64,000 nucleotides of DNA. Source: Pedobacter lusitanus. Its GTDB lineage: Bacteria > Bacteroidota > Bacteroidia > Sphingobacteriales > Sphingobacteriaceae. The stretch covers positions 3,472,001 through 3,536,000 of the forward strand of contig NZ_CP157278.1 of assembly GCF_040026395.1 (NCBI RefSeq). Reading direction: 5' to 3'. Shown piece by piece: positions 55,280 through 64,000 of the stretch (positions are counted from its first letter, which is position 1; each line of letters opens with the position of its first letter). The position numbers and the translations under genes were made by a program. The notes under the pieces were generated by a model that had not been told where the DNA came from, made no database searches, and worked only from the letters and a program-made list of their open reading frames with translations.

Positions 55280-55305
55280 AAACACCAGACAGCAAGCTGG
55301 TTTTT
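55280..55305 (+). terminator. Short terminator behind the S9 peptidase gene
   Basis: The stem ACCAG/CTGGT is embedded in A and T runs. It begins directly at the stop codon. The stem is short. Confidence 0.5.
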
Positions 55306-55317
55306 CTATAAAAAACA

Positions 55318-55375
55318 ATCCCTGTTTCCTATAAATCCTTCAGAAAGGAGATACAGAAAACAGGGATGTTTTTTT
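55318..55375 (-). terminator. Terminator behind htpG
   Basis: The outer arms ATCCCTGTTT/AAACAGGGAT enclose an inner AATCCTT/AAAGGAG pairing. It is convergent to the S9 gene and probably serves both strands. Confidence 0.6.
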
Positions 55376-55398
55376 ACCGGCAGTTTTGTCTGGAGAGA

Positions 55399-57288
55399 TT
55401 AAATCAACTCAACACTTCTGTTAACAAATGCAGTCAGTTCAGCACCTGTCAGCATACCCTGAGATAGCAGAGCCAGATCAACAGCCTGTTTAGCCAAAGC
55501 ACTTTGCTCTTCACTATTCTCAGTCTGTAAAATCTTATTTACTAATTTATGATTACCATTAATGGCAACTTTATAACTATCCGGCATATTACCATAGAAA
55601 CTCATTCCACCACCCATTTGAGCCATGTCTTTCATTCTGCGCATAAATTCATCCATAGTTACTGTTACAGGGAATTCTTCAGGATGTAAGCCAACAATCT
55701 CCACCTGGAAACCTGGTTTAACAATCGCTTTTTCAAAAACACCTTTCACTGTTGCTGATTGTTCATCAGTTAATACTGATTCGACAACTTCATCCTTTTC
55801 GATCAGTTTACTTGCTACGCTGGAATCAACACGTTTCAACAATGTTTTCTCCAGTTTTTGCTCTAAAGAAGTTACAAAGTGATTATCAATTGCCGAATTC
55901 ATCAGTAAAACATCATAATCCTTTTTATTAGCTGACTGGATGAAACCATCCTGTTTAGCCGGATCATTGGTATAGATGTATACAACCTGACCATTTTTAT
56001 CGGTCTGAATATCTTTAACTTTTGCATGGTATTCATCAAGCGTATAGTTTTCGTTTTTAGTGTTCGTCACCAAAGCGAAATCTTTTGCTTTATCATAGAA
56101 CTTCTCTTCGCTTACCATTCCGTATTTCACGAAAAGACCGATATCGCTCCATTTTTCTTCATAGGCCTTACGGTCTTTATTGAAGAGCTCACCTAGTTTA
56201 TCAGCTACTTTTTTAGTAATATAGCTATTGATTTTTTTCACATTGCTATCTGCCTGAAGGAAACTTCTGGAAACATTCAATGGAATATCCGGAGAATCAA
56301 TAACACCATGCAGCAACATTAAGAATTCAGGTACGATATCTTTTACTTCATCAGTAATAAATACCTGGCGGCTGAATAACTTGATTTTGTTACGCTGCAT
56401 ATCAAAATCATTCTTCACTTTAGGGAAGTATAAAACACCCGTTAAGTTGAATGGGTAATCTACATTCAGGTGAATCCAGAACAATGGATCTTCGCCAAAT
56501 GGATATAATTGCTTATAGAAATCCAGATAGTCCTGATCTGACAAATCTGCAGGTGCTTTAGTCCAGATAGGATCAGTTGTATTGATGATATTATCAGTTT
56601 CAACAGCTACTGTTTTTGGCTTCCCTTCTTCATCCTCACCATCAGGAATCTGTTCTGTTTTTGTACCAAACTTAATTGGTACCGGTAAGAATTTACCGTA
56701 TTTATCAAGGATCTCTTCTAATTTGTGCTGACTAAGGAATTCTGCTGATTCTTCATTAATATGAAGAATAATTGCTGTTCCTCTAGTCGTGCGTGAACCT
56801 TCAGTAATCTCATAAGAAGTACTTCCGTCACAAACCCAACGTGCAGGTTCTGCGCCATCCTGATAAGATAATGTCTGTATTTCAACCAGATCAGCTACCA
56901 TAAATGCAGAATAGAACCCTAATCCAAATTTACCAATGATCTCATTTGCGTCTTTAGCATCTTTGAATTTTTCTACAAATTCACTCGCTCCTGAGAAAGC
57001 CACCTGATTAATATATTTTTTAATCTCTTCAGCAGTCATTCCCAAGCCGTTATCACTGATAGTGATAGTCTTCTTTTCCACATCAAGCGCTACTTCTACC
57101 AAAGGGCTACCCAGCTCACCACTGTATTGACCTAATGCAGCTAAACGTTTGATTTTTTGTACCGCATCAACCGCATTGGAAACCAGCTCGCGCAGGAATA
57201 TCTCATTGTCTGAGTACAGGAATTTCTTAATAATAGGAAAAATGTTTTCGGTATGTATGGAAATACTCCCTTTTTCTTCTATGCTCAT
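55399..57288 (-). CDS. htpG: Hsp90-family chaperone HtpG
   Basis: A 629-residue cytosolic ATP-dependent chaperone. The N-terminal GHKL ATPase has the Asn-box FLRELVSNAVDAVQKIKRLA, ISDNGLGMT, and the lid GKFGLGFYSAFMV. The middle domain is at about 240-500 (VLYFPKV, LFSRQVFITDE, PLNVSRSFLQAD), and the C-terminal dimerisation domain ends in RSVELI. Length and motifs are normal. It is monocistronic. Confidence 0.98.
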   Translation of the reverse strand: MSIEEKGSISIHTENIFPIIKKFLYSDNEIFLRELVSNAVDAVQKIKRLAALGQYSGELGSPLVEVALDVEKKTITISDNGLGMTAEEIKKYINQVAFSGASEFVEKFKDAKDANEIIGKFGLGFYSAFMVADLVEIQTLSYQDGAEPARWVCDGSTSYEITEGSRTTRGTAIILHINEESAEFLSQHKLEEILDKYGKFLPVPIKFGTKTEQIPDGEDEEGKPKTVAVETDNIINTTDPIWTKAPADLSDQDYLDFYKQLYPFGEDPLFWIHLNVDYPFNLTGVLYFPKVKNDFDMQRNKIKLFSRQVFITDEVKDIVPEFLMLLHGVIDSPDIPLNVSRSFLQADSNVKKINSYITKKVADKLGELFNKDRKAYEEKWSDIGLFVKYGMVSEEKFYDKAKDFALVTNTKNENYTLDEYHAKVKDIQTDKNGQVVYIYTNDPAKQDGFIQSANKKDYDVLLMNSAIDNHFVTSLEQKLEKTLLKRVDSSVASKLIEKDEVVESVLTDEQSATVKGVFEKAIVKPGFQVEIVGLHPEEFPVTVTMDEFMRRMKDMAQMGGGMSFYGNMPDSYKVAINGNHKLVNKILQTENSEEQSALAKQAVDLALLSQGMLTGAELTAFVNRSVELI

Positions 57289-57453
57289 ATGTTAACTCAT
57301 TTTTAAGTACATAACGGCTTTATCAAGGGATGTTCCAATTTGATTTCAGTTGTCAAATTGACAGTAAAAAATGAACAGATTAATTTAAAACACACTCTTA
57401 AGCAATTAAATTTTCGTAAGCTTACAATAAGAATTAACTTTTGAGCCTGATCA

Positions 57454-58434
57454 ATGAATACAGACCTCTATAAAAAACTCCATAACGAAGGACTTATCAG
57501 TGATGAAACACTGGAGAAAATAATAGCCAAAAACACGACCCCTTTATTCTCTTTGCACTGGGAACTTAAAACCCTGTTATACCTTGGCGTTACGCTTTTA
57601 AGTACCGGCCTGGGAGTTTTAATTTATAAAAACATTGATACTATTGGCCATCAGTTTATTTTACTTTTCATTGCAGCTATCTGCGCTGGTTGTTTCATTT
57701 ACTGCATTAAAAACAGAAATCCTTTCAGCAGAGAAAAGAGCGATTCACCCAGTTCATTTTATGATTATATCCTGTTATTGGGTTGTCTGAGCCTTTTAAG
57801 CTTTTTAGGTTATCTTCAATTTCAATATCATGTTTTTGGTGATAATTATGGCCTCGCAACACTCATTCCTATGCTTATTCTTTTTTATGTTGCTTATGAA
57901 TTCGATCATATAGGCATCTTATGCATGGGTATTACCAATCTTGCAATCTGGCTGGGCTTAACTGTTAATCCCTATACTATATTATCAAACGGACTGGGTA
58001 GTAATAACTCGCTGATCATTCCCTATCTTTTTCTCGGTCTGTTTTTACTGGCCGCAGGATATGTTTCGGAGCGCTATAATTTCAAAAAACACTTCAAGTT
58101 CACCTATCAGAATTTCGGTTTGAATATTTCCTTTCTTGCTCTTTTTACTGGTTATTTCACTACCTATGATAACGCCCTAAGCTTTTTGTGGCTGATTGGT
58201 GTCTTCGTTCTTGCATTCATTTTATACACAGATGCCCTGAAGAACAAATCCTTCTATTTTCTTTTGCTGATTATTCTTTACGCTTATACAGCTATCAGTA
58301 CATTGATTGTAAGAGTTCTTTTTAACATGAACTCAGAAGCGGCCTTTGTGATGGGCTTACTATATTTTATTGGTTCAGCTATCTGTTTAATCATTGCGCT
58401 GATCCAGCTGAATAAAAAAATCAAAGAATCATGA
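57454..58434 (+). CDS. DUF2157-domain membrane protein
   Basis: A 326-residue protein. The N-terminal soluble helix region (MNTDLYKKLHNEGLISDETLEKII) is the usual DUF2157 entry; about nine transmembrane helices follow (for instance TLLYLGVTLLSTGLGVLIY, FILLFIAAICAGCFIYC, SFLALFTGYFTTY). The family has no established function. The stop codon overlaps the start of a second, larger membrane protein by 4 bp, indicating a two-gene operon with presumably interacting products. Confidence 0.85.
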   Translation: MNTDLYKKLHNEGLISDETLEKIIAKNTTPLFSLHWELKTLLYLGVTLLSTGLGVLIYKNIDTIGHQFILLFIAAICAGCFIYCIKNRNPFSREKSDSPSSFYDYILLLGCLSLLSFLGYLQFQYHVFGDNYGLATLIPMLILFYVAYEFDHIGILCMGITNLAIWLGLTVNPYTILSNGLGSNNSLIIPYLFLGLFLLAAGYVSERYNFKKHFKFTYQNFGLNISFLALFTGYFTTYDNALSFLWLIGVFVLAFILYTDALKNKSFYFLLLIILYAYTAISTLIVRVLFNMNSEAAFVMGLLYFIGSAICLIIALIQLNKKIKES

Positions 58435-59621
58435 TTATCTACAATAAAACATGGCTCGCCAATCTGATTATACAGGATCAGATGAATAAGTCGGTAATTG
58501 CTGGCGACCTGCCTAAAGAAGAGTTTAAAAACATAGAACGGACCTATCCAGTCGGATTCTATTCTCCCAATATCTTTGTCAGAACAGGATTATTTGTGCT
58601 AACCTGTATCATTGCATTATTTGGCGGATGTTTACTGAGCTATATATTCTGGGACACGGGAATGGTCGATAGTGGTGGCTGGATATTGTTTTTAGGGCTT
58701 ATCAGTTATATTGCTCTTGAAATTGTGGTTAAAAAAAAGAACCATTTCAGATCCGGAACCGATGATGCGCTGTTGTGGATTTCAGGTGGCTTATTCTGTG
58801 TCTCCTTTGTCTGGATGACAGCAAAGCTTAACTGGTTTTTCAATAATGGTGACCTGCATTCCTCTATACCAATAGCCACCTTCGCGTTGCTGTTAAGTAT
58901 ATACCTGGCTTTAAGGTTTGCAGACAGCCTGATGGCATTATTTTCCTTTCTTGCTCTTTTGAGTCTTATAGTAATGCTGGCCATTTATCATCTTTCTTTT
59001 GGTGCTTCAATACTCCCGTTTTTAGTCATGCTGATTTCTGCTGTTGTCTATTACTTTTTTTTATCTGCAGGCAGCAAACTGAAATTTGTACATTATCAGC
59101 ACTGCTTACTCTTTCTGCAAACCGGTAGCCTCCTTACTTTATACCTGGCCGGTAATTACTATGTAGTCCAGCAATTAGGGAATGAGCTTTACGGATATAC
59201 CTCTATTGGCCCATATAAGGTCCCATACCCCATATTTTTCTGGCCATGGACTATCCTTGTGCCATTTATTTATACCGGGCTCGGTATTTATAAAAAGAAT
59301 GTAATTCTATTGCGTACAGGACTGGTACTGATCGCAATAGCTGCCATTACTTTTAAAAATTATTATCACGTGCTGCCAATTGAGGTTACCCTTGTTCTGA
59401 TAGGATTATTTACACTGGCAGGCTCATACCTGACTATCAGATACCTTAAAACGCCGAGAAATGGCTTTACCTCCAGAGAACTTCAGCAGGACACCATAGC
59501 TGGTGGAATTAATATGGAATCACTTATTATAGCAACCACTCAGCTGGATGCTCCTAAAGGTACAGAAACCCGGTTTGGAGGCGGAGATTTTGGAGGTGGT
59601 GGTTCTTCTTCAACTTTTTAA
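58431..59621 (+). CDS. Multi-pass membrane protein with Gly/Ser-rich C-terminal tail
   Basis: A 396-residue protein with about ten predicted transmembrane segments between residues 50 and 345 (TGLFVLTCIIALFGGCLLSYIF, IPIATFALLLSIYLALRF, ALFSFLALLSLIVMLAIYHL). It ends in FGGGDFGGGGSSSTF. Gly-rich tails of this kind occur in TPM-type and similar envelope proteins. It is likely a DUF4401-like companion of DUF2157 proteins, which is my inference from the pairing. Translationally coupled to the DUF2157 gene. The first 40 residues are soluble (NLIIQDQMNKSVIAGDLPKEE). Confidence 0.75.
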   Translation: MIIYNKTWLANLIIQDQMNKSVIAGDLPKEEFKNIERTYPVGFYSPNIFVRTGLFVLTCIIALFGGCLLSYIFWDTGMVDSGGWILFLGLISYIALEIVVKKKNHFRSGTDDALLWISGGLFCVSFVWMTAKLNWFFNNGDLHSSIPIATFALLLSIYLALRFADSLMALFSFLALLSLIVMLAIYHLSFGASILPFLVMLISAVVYYFFLSAGSKLKFVHYQHCLLFLQTGSLLTLYLAGNYYVVQQLGNELYGYTSIGPYKVPYPIFFWPWTILVPFIYTGLGIYKKNVILLRTGLVLIAIAAITFKNYYHVLPIEVTLVLIGLFTLAGSYLTIRYLKTPRNGFTSRELQQDTIAGGINMESLIIATTQLDAPKGTETRFGGGDFGGGGSSSTF

Positions 59622-59636
59622 GAAAGAATATTACAA

Positions 59637-59665
59637 TTGGTTAGCAATGTTCTTCTGTATCTTTG
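59637..59665 (+). promoter_or_regulatory. Complete Bacteroidota promoter: -33 TTG, -7 TATCTTTG
   Basis: TTG at 59637-59639, 18 nt spacing (59640-59657), then TATCTTTG at 59658-59665. This is a textbook arrangement. The start codon follows 6 nt later, so the M16 peptidase mRNA should be leaderless or nearly so. Confidence 0.65.
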
Positions 59666-59671
59666 CATAGA

Positions 59672-60901
59672 ATGGAATATAATGTACACACACTGCCTAA
59701 TGGCATTCGTCTTCTTCACGTACCCTCAGCATCAGCAATTTCGCATGCCTGTATTATAGTAAACAGTGGTTCACGTGATGAGACTGAAAGCCAGGCCGGG
59801 CTAGCTCATTTTATTGAGCATTTAATTTTCAAGCGTACAGAAAAACGGAATACAAATCAGATTCTGAACAGACTGGAAAGTGTTGGGGCAGATTTAAATG
59901 CCTATACAACTAAAGAATATACTTGTATCCATGCATCCTTTCTACATCCCTATCTGGACAGAACGCTCGAGCTTTTCAATGATATCGTATTCCATTCTAC
60001 ATTTCCTGAAGAGGAGATGGAGAAAGAAAAAGGGGTTATATTAGATGAAATCGCATCTTACCTGGACCAGCCGGAAGAGGCAATCTATGATGATTTTGAA
60101 GATATCGTATTTGCCGGTCATTCATTAGGAAGAAATATCCTTGGGACAACTGAGAGTGTAAACAGTCTTTCCCAACAGGATATTAAAGACTTTATAGCTG
60201 ATAATTACAACACAGGTAAGATTGTTGTAGCGGTATTAGGCAATTACAGCCTGCCTAAAGCAGTTAAAGTCTTCACCAGATATTACGAAGCAATTCCACA
60301 AAACCTGCATCCGGAGAATAGAAAAACTCCTGAAAAATCAGCTGTAATTACAAGAACTGATCAGAAACCGATTATGCAGGCACACACAATGATCGGCTCT
60401 GCTGCTTATTCCCTGCATCATCCTTTTAAAACTGGTTTACTATTATTGAATAATTTACTGTGCGGGACAGGAATGAGTTCTATTTTGAATCTGCAGATCA
60501 GAGAAAAGCATGGAATTGCCTACAGCATAGAATCCGGATACAGTCCACTTAGTGATACGGGAATTTTCACTTTATACTTTGGTACAGATAAGGAAAAAGT
60601 TGACAGAGCACTGTCACTTATCTATAAAGAGTTTAAAAAGATAAGGGAAAATCCATTAACTGCAGTGCAGCTTCAAAAAGCAAAAAATAAATTTATCGGA
60701 CAGATTGCTCTTGGAGAAGAAAACAGGATTGGCTTAATTGTTTCAATGGCAAAAAGCTTAATCGATTATAATAAAATAGATAGTCTTGAAACAGTTTTTC
60801 AGAAAATAGAGGATGTAAGTACCCAGGATGTAGCCAAGATTGCTGACGAGATTTTAAATGAAAAAAATCTGAGTGTCTTAACCTTTAACCCTGCAGGGTA
60901 A
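59672..60901 (+). CDS. M16-family (insulinase/pitrilysin-like) zinc peptidase
   Basis: A 409-residue protein from the ATG at 59672; a TTG 9 bp upstream overlaps the promoter. The inverted zinc motif is HFIEH (46-50), and the distal ligand is Glu126 in EKEKGVILDEIASY, the M16 spacing HxxEH...E. The C-terminal inactive half is present (LREKHGIAYSIESGYSPLSDTGIFTLYFGTD). This is a one-pair M16B protein of about 410 residues, like mitochondrial processing peptidase-type bacterial homologues. No signal peptide, so cytosolic. Its partner or substrate is unknown. Confidence 0.93.
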   Translation: MEYNVHTLPNGIRLLHVPSASAISHACIIVNSGSRDETESQAGLAHFIEHLIFKRTEKRNTNQILNRLESVGADLNAYTTKEYTCIHASFLHPYLDRTLELFNDIVFHSTFPEEEMEKEKGVILDEIASYLDQPEEAIYDDFEDIVFAGHSLGRNILGTTESVNSLSQQDIKDFIADNYNTGKIVVAVLGNYSLPKAVKVFTRYYEAIPQNLHPENRKTPEKSAVITRTDQKPIMQAHTMIGSAAYSLHHPFKTGLLLLNNLLCGTGMSSILNLQIREKHGIAYSIESGYSPLSDTGIFTLYFGTDKEKVDRALSLIYKEFKKIRENPLTAVQLQKAKNKFIGQIALGEENRIGLIVSMAKSLIDYNKIDSLETVFQKIEDVSTQDVAKIADEILNEKNLSVLTFNPAG

Positions 60902-60954
60902 AATCTGCATATCCCCTGATTACAAGATAAATTTTAAACAGGCTCTAATATTCG

Positions 60955-60962
60955 TACTTTTG
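60955..60962 (+). promoter_or_regulatory. -7 box TACTTTTG for def
   Basis: A full TAnnTTTG match 85 nt before the def ATG. A good -33 element was not seen. Confidence 0.35.
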
Positions 60963-61047
60963 TATCATATTCTGTTCATCGCAATTGAGCGGGAAAAAGA
61001 TATCATACAAATTGTATGTATTAAACAGGTCAAAAAATATTATACAA

Positions 61048-61611
61048 ATGAAATTACCTATTATAGCTTATGGAGACCCCGTTTTAAGGAAAGTATGCCA
61101 GAGCATTGATGAAAACTATCCGGATTTACAAAAACTGATCAGCAATATGTTTGATACCATGTACGCAGCAAGTGGTGTTGGACTGGCAGCACCTCAGATC
61201 GGTCTGCCAATCAGGTTATTTATTGTAGATACAGGTGCGGATGAAGATGGTAAAGAAGGTTTCAAAAGAGTATTTATTAATGCTGTTATTCTGGAAGAAA
61301 CCGGCGAACCATGGGCTTTTACAGAAGGCTGCCTGAGTATTCCTGAAATCAGAGAGGATGTATTGCGCAAACCAAATGTAAGAGTACAGTACTACGATGA
61401 AAACTGGGAATTGCATGAAGAAGCACTATCTGGAATGCCTGCACGTGTTGTACAACACGAATATGATCATATAGAAGGAAAGCTGTTTACAGATACGCTT
61501 AGCTTATTACGTAAACGGATGCTAAAATCTAAACTGGACTCTATCTCAAGAGGAGACATACACGCAGACTACAGAATGAAGTTCCCGCAACAACGCAATA
61601 AAAAGCGTTAA
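61048..61611 (+). CDS. def: Peptide deformylase
   Basis: A 187-residue metalloenzyme that removes the N-formyl group from nascent proteins. All three motifs are present: GVGLAAPQIG (43-52), EGCLSIP (93-99) and HEYDHIEG (137-144, metal-binding His and catalytic Glu). The ATG at 61048 gives a normal N-terminus (MKLPIIAYGDPVLRK); an ATG-free 63-bp upstream extension opened by a TTG is rejected. The stop codon overlaps the stop of the convergent gene by 4 bp. Confidence 0.98.
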   Translation: MKLPIIAYGDPVLRKVCQSIDENYPDLQKLISNMFDTMYAASGVGLAAPQIGLPIRLFIVDTGADEDGKEGFKRVFINAVILEETGEPWAFTEGCLSIPEIREDVLRKPNVRVQYYDENWELHEEALSGMPARVVQHEYDHIEGKLFTDTLSLLRKRMLKSKLDSISRGDIHADYRMKFPQQRNKKR

Positions 61612-62252
61612 TTGTTATTCATCTGCCTGCTTTTATCTCCACTAAAGATCTGCTGCATTAATTTACCCCAGGCGAAAGGGTTTAATAATGGATTAGTTTG
61701 TACCATATTCTTATTCAACGCCCTTTCCTGATCTATACGGAAATTCGTGGAAGAAATCTCTCCAGCATCCCTGGGGAGATATTGAATCTTACCATTAATG
61801 GAATGTGAAGACATGTTTTTCCTTGCAATCTCCATATCATCATCTGCAACTTTCATCGCCAGAAAATCTTTCGTAAACTCTTCTACCGTTGCCCATGGAT
61901 AAATCCGCACTGCCGGCAGGTAAATAATATCTGACTTCATTTTTACCATAGCCGTATACTTTGAGTCTTTAACGTCAGACGGAATCAACACAACCTTATC
62001 CGTATATCCAATCGCATTGTAAATCAAGGTATCACCAGGATGAGCTACAAAAGAAAAATATCCTTTATAATTCGCTGCGTAACGCTGATCCTGATTAGTT
62101 TTATTGGTTATAGTCACATAAGGGACAACAAAACCACTGTCCCTGTCAGTTATAATCCCGGAAAATTGAATCAGTTTCTTCCCCGAAGGAGTTTGCTGAG
62201 CAAACAGTCCTGTAGTAAAAAAAATGAAAACTACCGCAAAAATGTATTTCAT
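61608..62252 (-). CDS. Exported protein with carboxypeptidase regulatory-like domain
   Basis: A 214-residue protein with signal peptide 1-18 (ending GLFAQ). The CarboxypepD_reg-like domain is at about 25-105 (FSGIITDRDSGFVVPYVTITN, YKGYFSFVAHPGDTLIYNAIGY). The C-terminal part holds IYPWATVEEFTKDFLAMKV and the tail NPFAWGKLMQQIFSGDK. It has the same architecture as the protein at 41912, and is probably envelope-located. Function unknown. Convergent with def. Confidence 0.85.
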   Translation of the reverse strand: MKYIFAVVFIFFTTGLFAQQTPSGKKLIQFSGIITDRDSGFVVPYVTITNKTNQDQRYAANYKGYFSFVAHPGDTLIYNAIGYTDKVVLIPSDVKDSKYTAMVKMKSDIIYLPAVRIYPWATVEEFTKDFLAMKVADDDMEIARKNMSSHSINGKIQYLPRDAGEISSTNFRIDQERALNKNMVQTNPLLNPFAWGKLMQQIFSGDKSRQMNNN

Positions 62253-62306
62253 CGTACAAAAATAACTGTATTTCTTACAGTGACTAGTTAAATTTTGTTA
62301 AATGGT

Positions 62307-62552
62307 TTAAACCGACTCAGTCAGGTTAATTGCTTCAACGGCAGTAATTTGTGGTACCGCTTTCATAATAGCCTGCTCAATGCCGGCTTTCATGGTCATA
62401 AAGCTCATTTTACAAGACCCACAGTTTCCCAATAATTTCAGTTTAACGACATTATCCGGTGTAATTTCTTCTATAGCAACATCTCCGCCATCTGCCTTAA
62501 GATAAGGACGAATGGTTTCTAATGCTTGCTCTACTTGTTCTCTTAAATCCAT
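62307..62552 (-). CDS. NifU C-terminal-domain protein (Nfu-type Fe-S carrier)
   Basis: An 81-residue protein consisting of the Nfu/NifU C-terminal domain only. The cluster-binding CxxC is LGNCGSCKMS (Cys44, Cys47), with the conserved start IRPYLKADGGDVAIEEI and the helix TMKAGIEQAIMKAVPQ. As a dimer it carries a [4Fe-4S] cluster between subunits and hands it to apo-proteins. It lies 32 bp downstream of the Mrp-type ATPase on the same strand, so the two form an Fe-S delivery operon. Confidence 0.95.
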   Translation of the reverse strand: MDLREQVEQALETIRPYLKADGGDVAIEEITPDNVVKLKLLGNCGSCKMSFMTMKAGIEQAIMKAVPQITAVEAINLTESV

Positions 62553-62584
62553 GATATATTTTAAAATATAAATTTACTAATTTT

Positions 62585-63661
62585 TTAGCAATCCGTCCGC
62601 AATGCATTGTTAATTGCAATCTGTTGTGCAATTTTTCCTGCCATTTCTGAGAATGCAATAGACGTTTGGCTCTCTTTATTCATTGCAATAGGCGTACCAC
62701 GATCCCCTCCTTCTGTAATCCCCTGAACCAAAGGTATTTCACCAAGAAAAGGAACGTCAAAAGAGGCTGCCAGCTCTTTTCCTCCATCTTTACCAAAGAT
62801 ATAATACTTGTTCTCAGGTAATTCCTCCGGAGTAAAATAAGCCATATTTTCAATTACCCCCAATACAGGAATATTAATACCTGGCATTCTGAACATCGCC
62901 AGACCTTTTCTTGTATCTGCTAAAGCTACCTGTTGTGGTGTAGTTACAATTACTGCTCCTGCAATAGGAAAACTTTGTGTAATAGTAATATGTATGTCAC
63001 CAGTTCCCGGAGGAAGGTCCACAATCAGGTAATCCAGCTCTCCCCAGTCAGCATCATTGAACAATTGTTTGATTGCATTGGAGGCCATAGGACCACGCCA
63101 TGGGACAGGTTGATCAGGATCGGCAAAAAAGCCTAAAGACAATAGTTTTATACCATATTTTTCTATGGGCAGTATAAGCGTTTTTCCTTCAGCTGTTTCC
63201 CTTGCACTAGGTTTAGCTCCAAGAAGATCAAACATAGTTGGTACTGAAGGGCCATAAATATCGGCATCAATTAAACCTACTTTTGCTCCATCTGCAGCTA
63301 AAGTAACAGCAAGATTACTTGCTACTGTTGATTTACCAACTCCACCTTTACCTGAAGATACCAATATGATATTTTTAATATCTTTTAGTTGCGTGGTATC
63401 ATTTGGTTTAGTTACTCTTGAAGTAATCTTAATATTTATTTCAGCCTCCTTGTCTACAAAATGCCTGATAGCATTTAAACATGCATTCTTAAGCATATCT
63501 TTCATTGGACACGCCGGAGTGGTGAGTTCTAAGGTGAAATTTATTTTTTTATCTTCGATGCTCAGCTCTTTAATCATGTTCAATGTCACCAGATCTTTTT
63601 TAAGATCAGGGTCTTCGACATTTCTCAAAGCAGCTAAAACTTGTTCATTGCTAATCTTCAT
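62585..63661 (-). CDS. Mrp/ApbC/Nbp35-type Fe-S cluster carrier ATPase
   Basis: A 358-residue protein. The N-terminal MIP18/DUF59 domain is at about 1-85 (VLAALRNVEDPDLKKDLVTLNMI, TPACPMKDML). The P-loop ATPase has the deviant Walker A SSGKGGVGKSTVASNLA (about 102-118), DADIYGPSVPTMF, and DLPPGTGDIHITI. The usual C-terminal CxxC of some ApbC proteins is not apparent in the last 60 residues, as in several Bacteroidota homologues. It delivers [4Fe-4S] clusters in the cytosol together with the NifU-like protein encoded downstream. Confidence 0.95.
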   Translation of the reverse strand: MKISNEQVLAALRNVEDPDLKKDLVTLNMIKELSIEDKKINFTLELTTPACPMKDMLKNACLNAIRHFVDKEAEINIKITSRVTKPNDTTQLKDIKNIILVSSGKGGVGKSTVASNLAVTLAADGAKVGLIDADIYGPSVPTMFDLLGAKPSARETAEGKTLILPIEKYGIKLLSLGFFADPDQPVPWRGPMASNAIKQLFNDADWGELDYLIVDLPPGTGDIHITITQSFPIAGAVIVTTPQQVALADTRKGLAMFRMPGINIPVLGVIENMAYFTPEELPENKYYIFGKDGGKELAASFDVPFLGEIPLVQGITEGGDRGTPIAMNKESQTSIAFSEMAGKIAQQIAINNALRTDC

Positions 63662-63779
63662 TGCCCAAAATTAACAAAAGGACGTTACAATTAATTGATT
63701 TTAGGCTTTTTAAGTGTAATTTTAACACGAAATAAACATTTGCATTTAGCGTTAAGCAATTAAACATCTATTTTACAGC

Positions 63780-64000
63780 ATGCGTCTTCCAAAAATAAAC
63801 ATCCCTAAAAAATACATCAAAACAGGTGCATGGGTTCTAGGGGTATTTCTTGTAATCATCATCATTCTTGGTTCTGTAGCCTACAGCAAAAGAGAAGCTC
63901 TCCTTAAACAAATGATAGCCAAGGCTATTAAGAAGGCAGACACAGATTACGGATTAGCTATAAAAATAGGTAACGCCGGTTTCAACGGACTGAGTACAGT
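63780..64000 (+). CDS. AsmA/TamB-like membrane-anchored protein, partial
   Basis: Only the first 73 codons are inside the window. A short basic start (MRLPKINIPKKYIK) is followed by one membrane anchor (about 19-34: WVLGVFLVIIIILGSVAY) and the beginning of a periplasmic domain (KAIKKADTDYGLAIKIGNAGFNGLSTV). The anchor plus 'I.I..A.F.GLS.V' pattern is that of AsmA/TamB-type lipid-transport proteins, an inference from limited sequence. Divergent from the Mrp gene. Confidence 0.5.
   Translation, partial: MRLPKINIPKKYIKTGAWVLGVFLVIIIILGSVAYSKREALLKQMIAKAIKKADTDYGLAIKIGNAGFNGLST

Overview
The window looks like chromosomal DNA of a Bacteroidota species, most likely Sphingobacteriaceae (Pedobacter-like). 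The reasons are: three SusC/SusD pairs, a GldH gliding lipoprotein, a subtilase with a type IX secretion (T9SS) C-terminal tail, many MKK...C lipoproteins, AT-rich DNA, and promoters of the Bacteroidota type (TAnnTTTG at -7, no strong Shine-Dalgarno). The genus is an inference; no rRNA is present.

Layout. 1-3.2 kb: end of an S41 peptidase, then a carboxymuconolactone-decarboxylase-like protein, a YCII/DGPF protein and an ECF sigma factor with a long C-terminal extension (ECF42-like module). 3.4-6.0 kb: a Cys-rich lipoprotein, then a tight three-gene operon of two lipoproteins and a YgiC-like ATP-grasp ligase. 6.0-11.5 kb: a serine hydrolase with TPR tail, an AraC regulator and a zinc alcohol dehydrogenase, flanked by two short exported-protein genes, each frameshifted in a poly-A tract. 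11.6-13.8 kb: tRNA-Arg(CCU) directly behind metG. 13.9-34.3 kb, nearly all on the minus strand: three SusC/SusD pairs, one with a third lipoprotein, together with an M14 peptidase; an LD-carboxypeptidase sits among them on the plus strand. No carbohydrate-active enzyme is visible, so this does not look like a classical polysaccharide locus.

34.4-64 kb is mostly core housekeeping: murF; gldH-ricT-holB; divergently ruvX, an O-methyltransferase and two glucosaminidase/LysM proteins; a carboxypeptidase-regulatory-domain protein with a tiny HExxH membrane protein; a DUF3078 outer-membrane protein; ffh; yifB/comM; a tandem pair of M57 (HEIGH) metalloprotease lipoproteins; a T9SS-tailed S8 protease; a TlpA thioredoxin; an S9 oligopeptidase; htpG; two DUF2157-type membrane proteins; an M16 peptidase; def; NifU and Mrp Fe-S assembly proteins; and the start of an AsmA/TamB-like protein cut by the window edge.

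Features that ordinary gene content does not explain: an 11-bp-period palindromic repeat array behind murF; the paired poly-A frameshifts; a shared leader element in front of all three susC genes; a shared 20-bp AT palindrome in front of both M57 genes; a hairpin abutting the sigma-factor start; and promoter boxes so close to several start codons that leaderless mRNAs are predicted.
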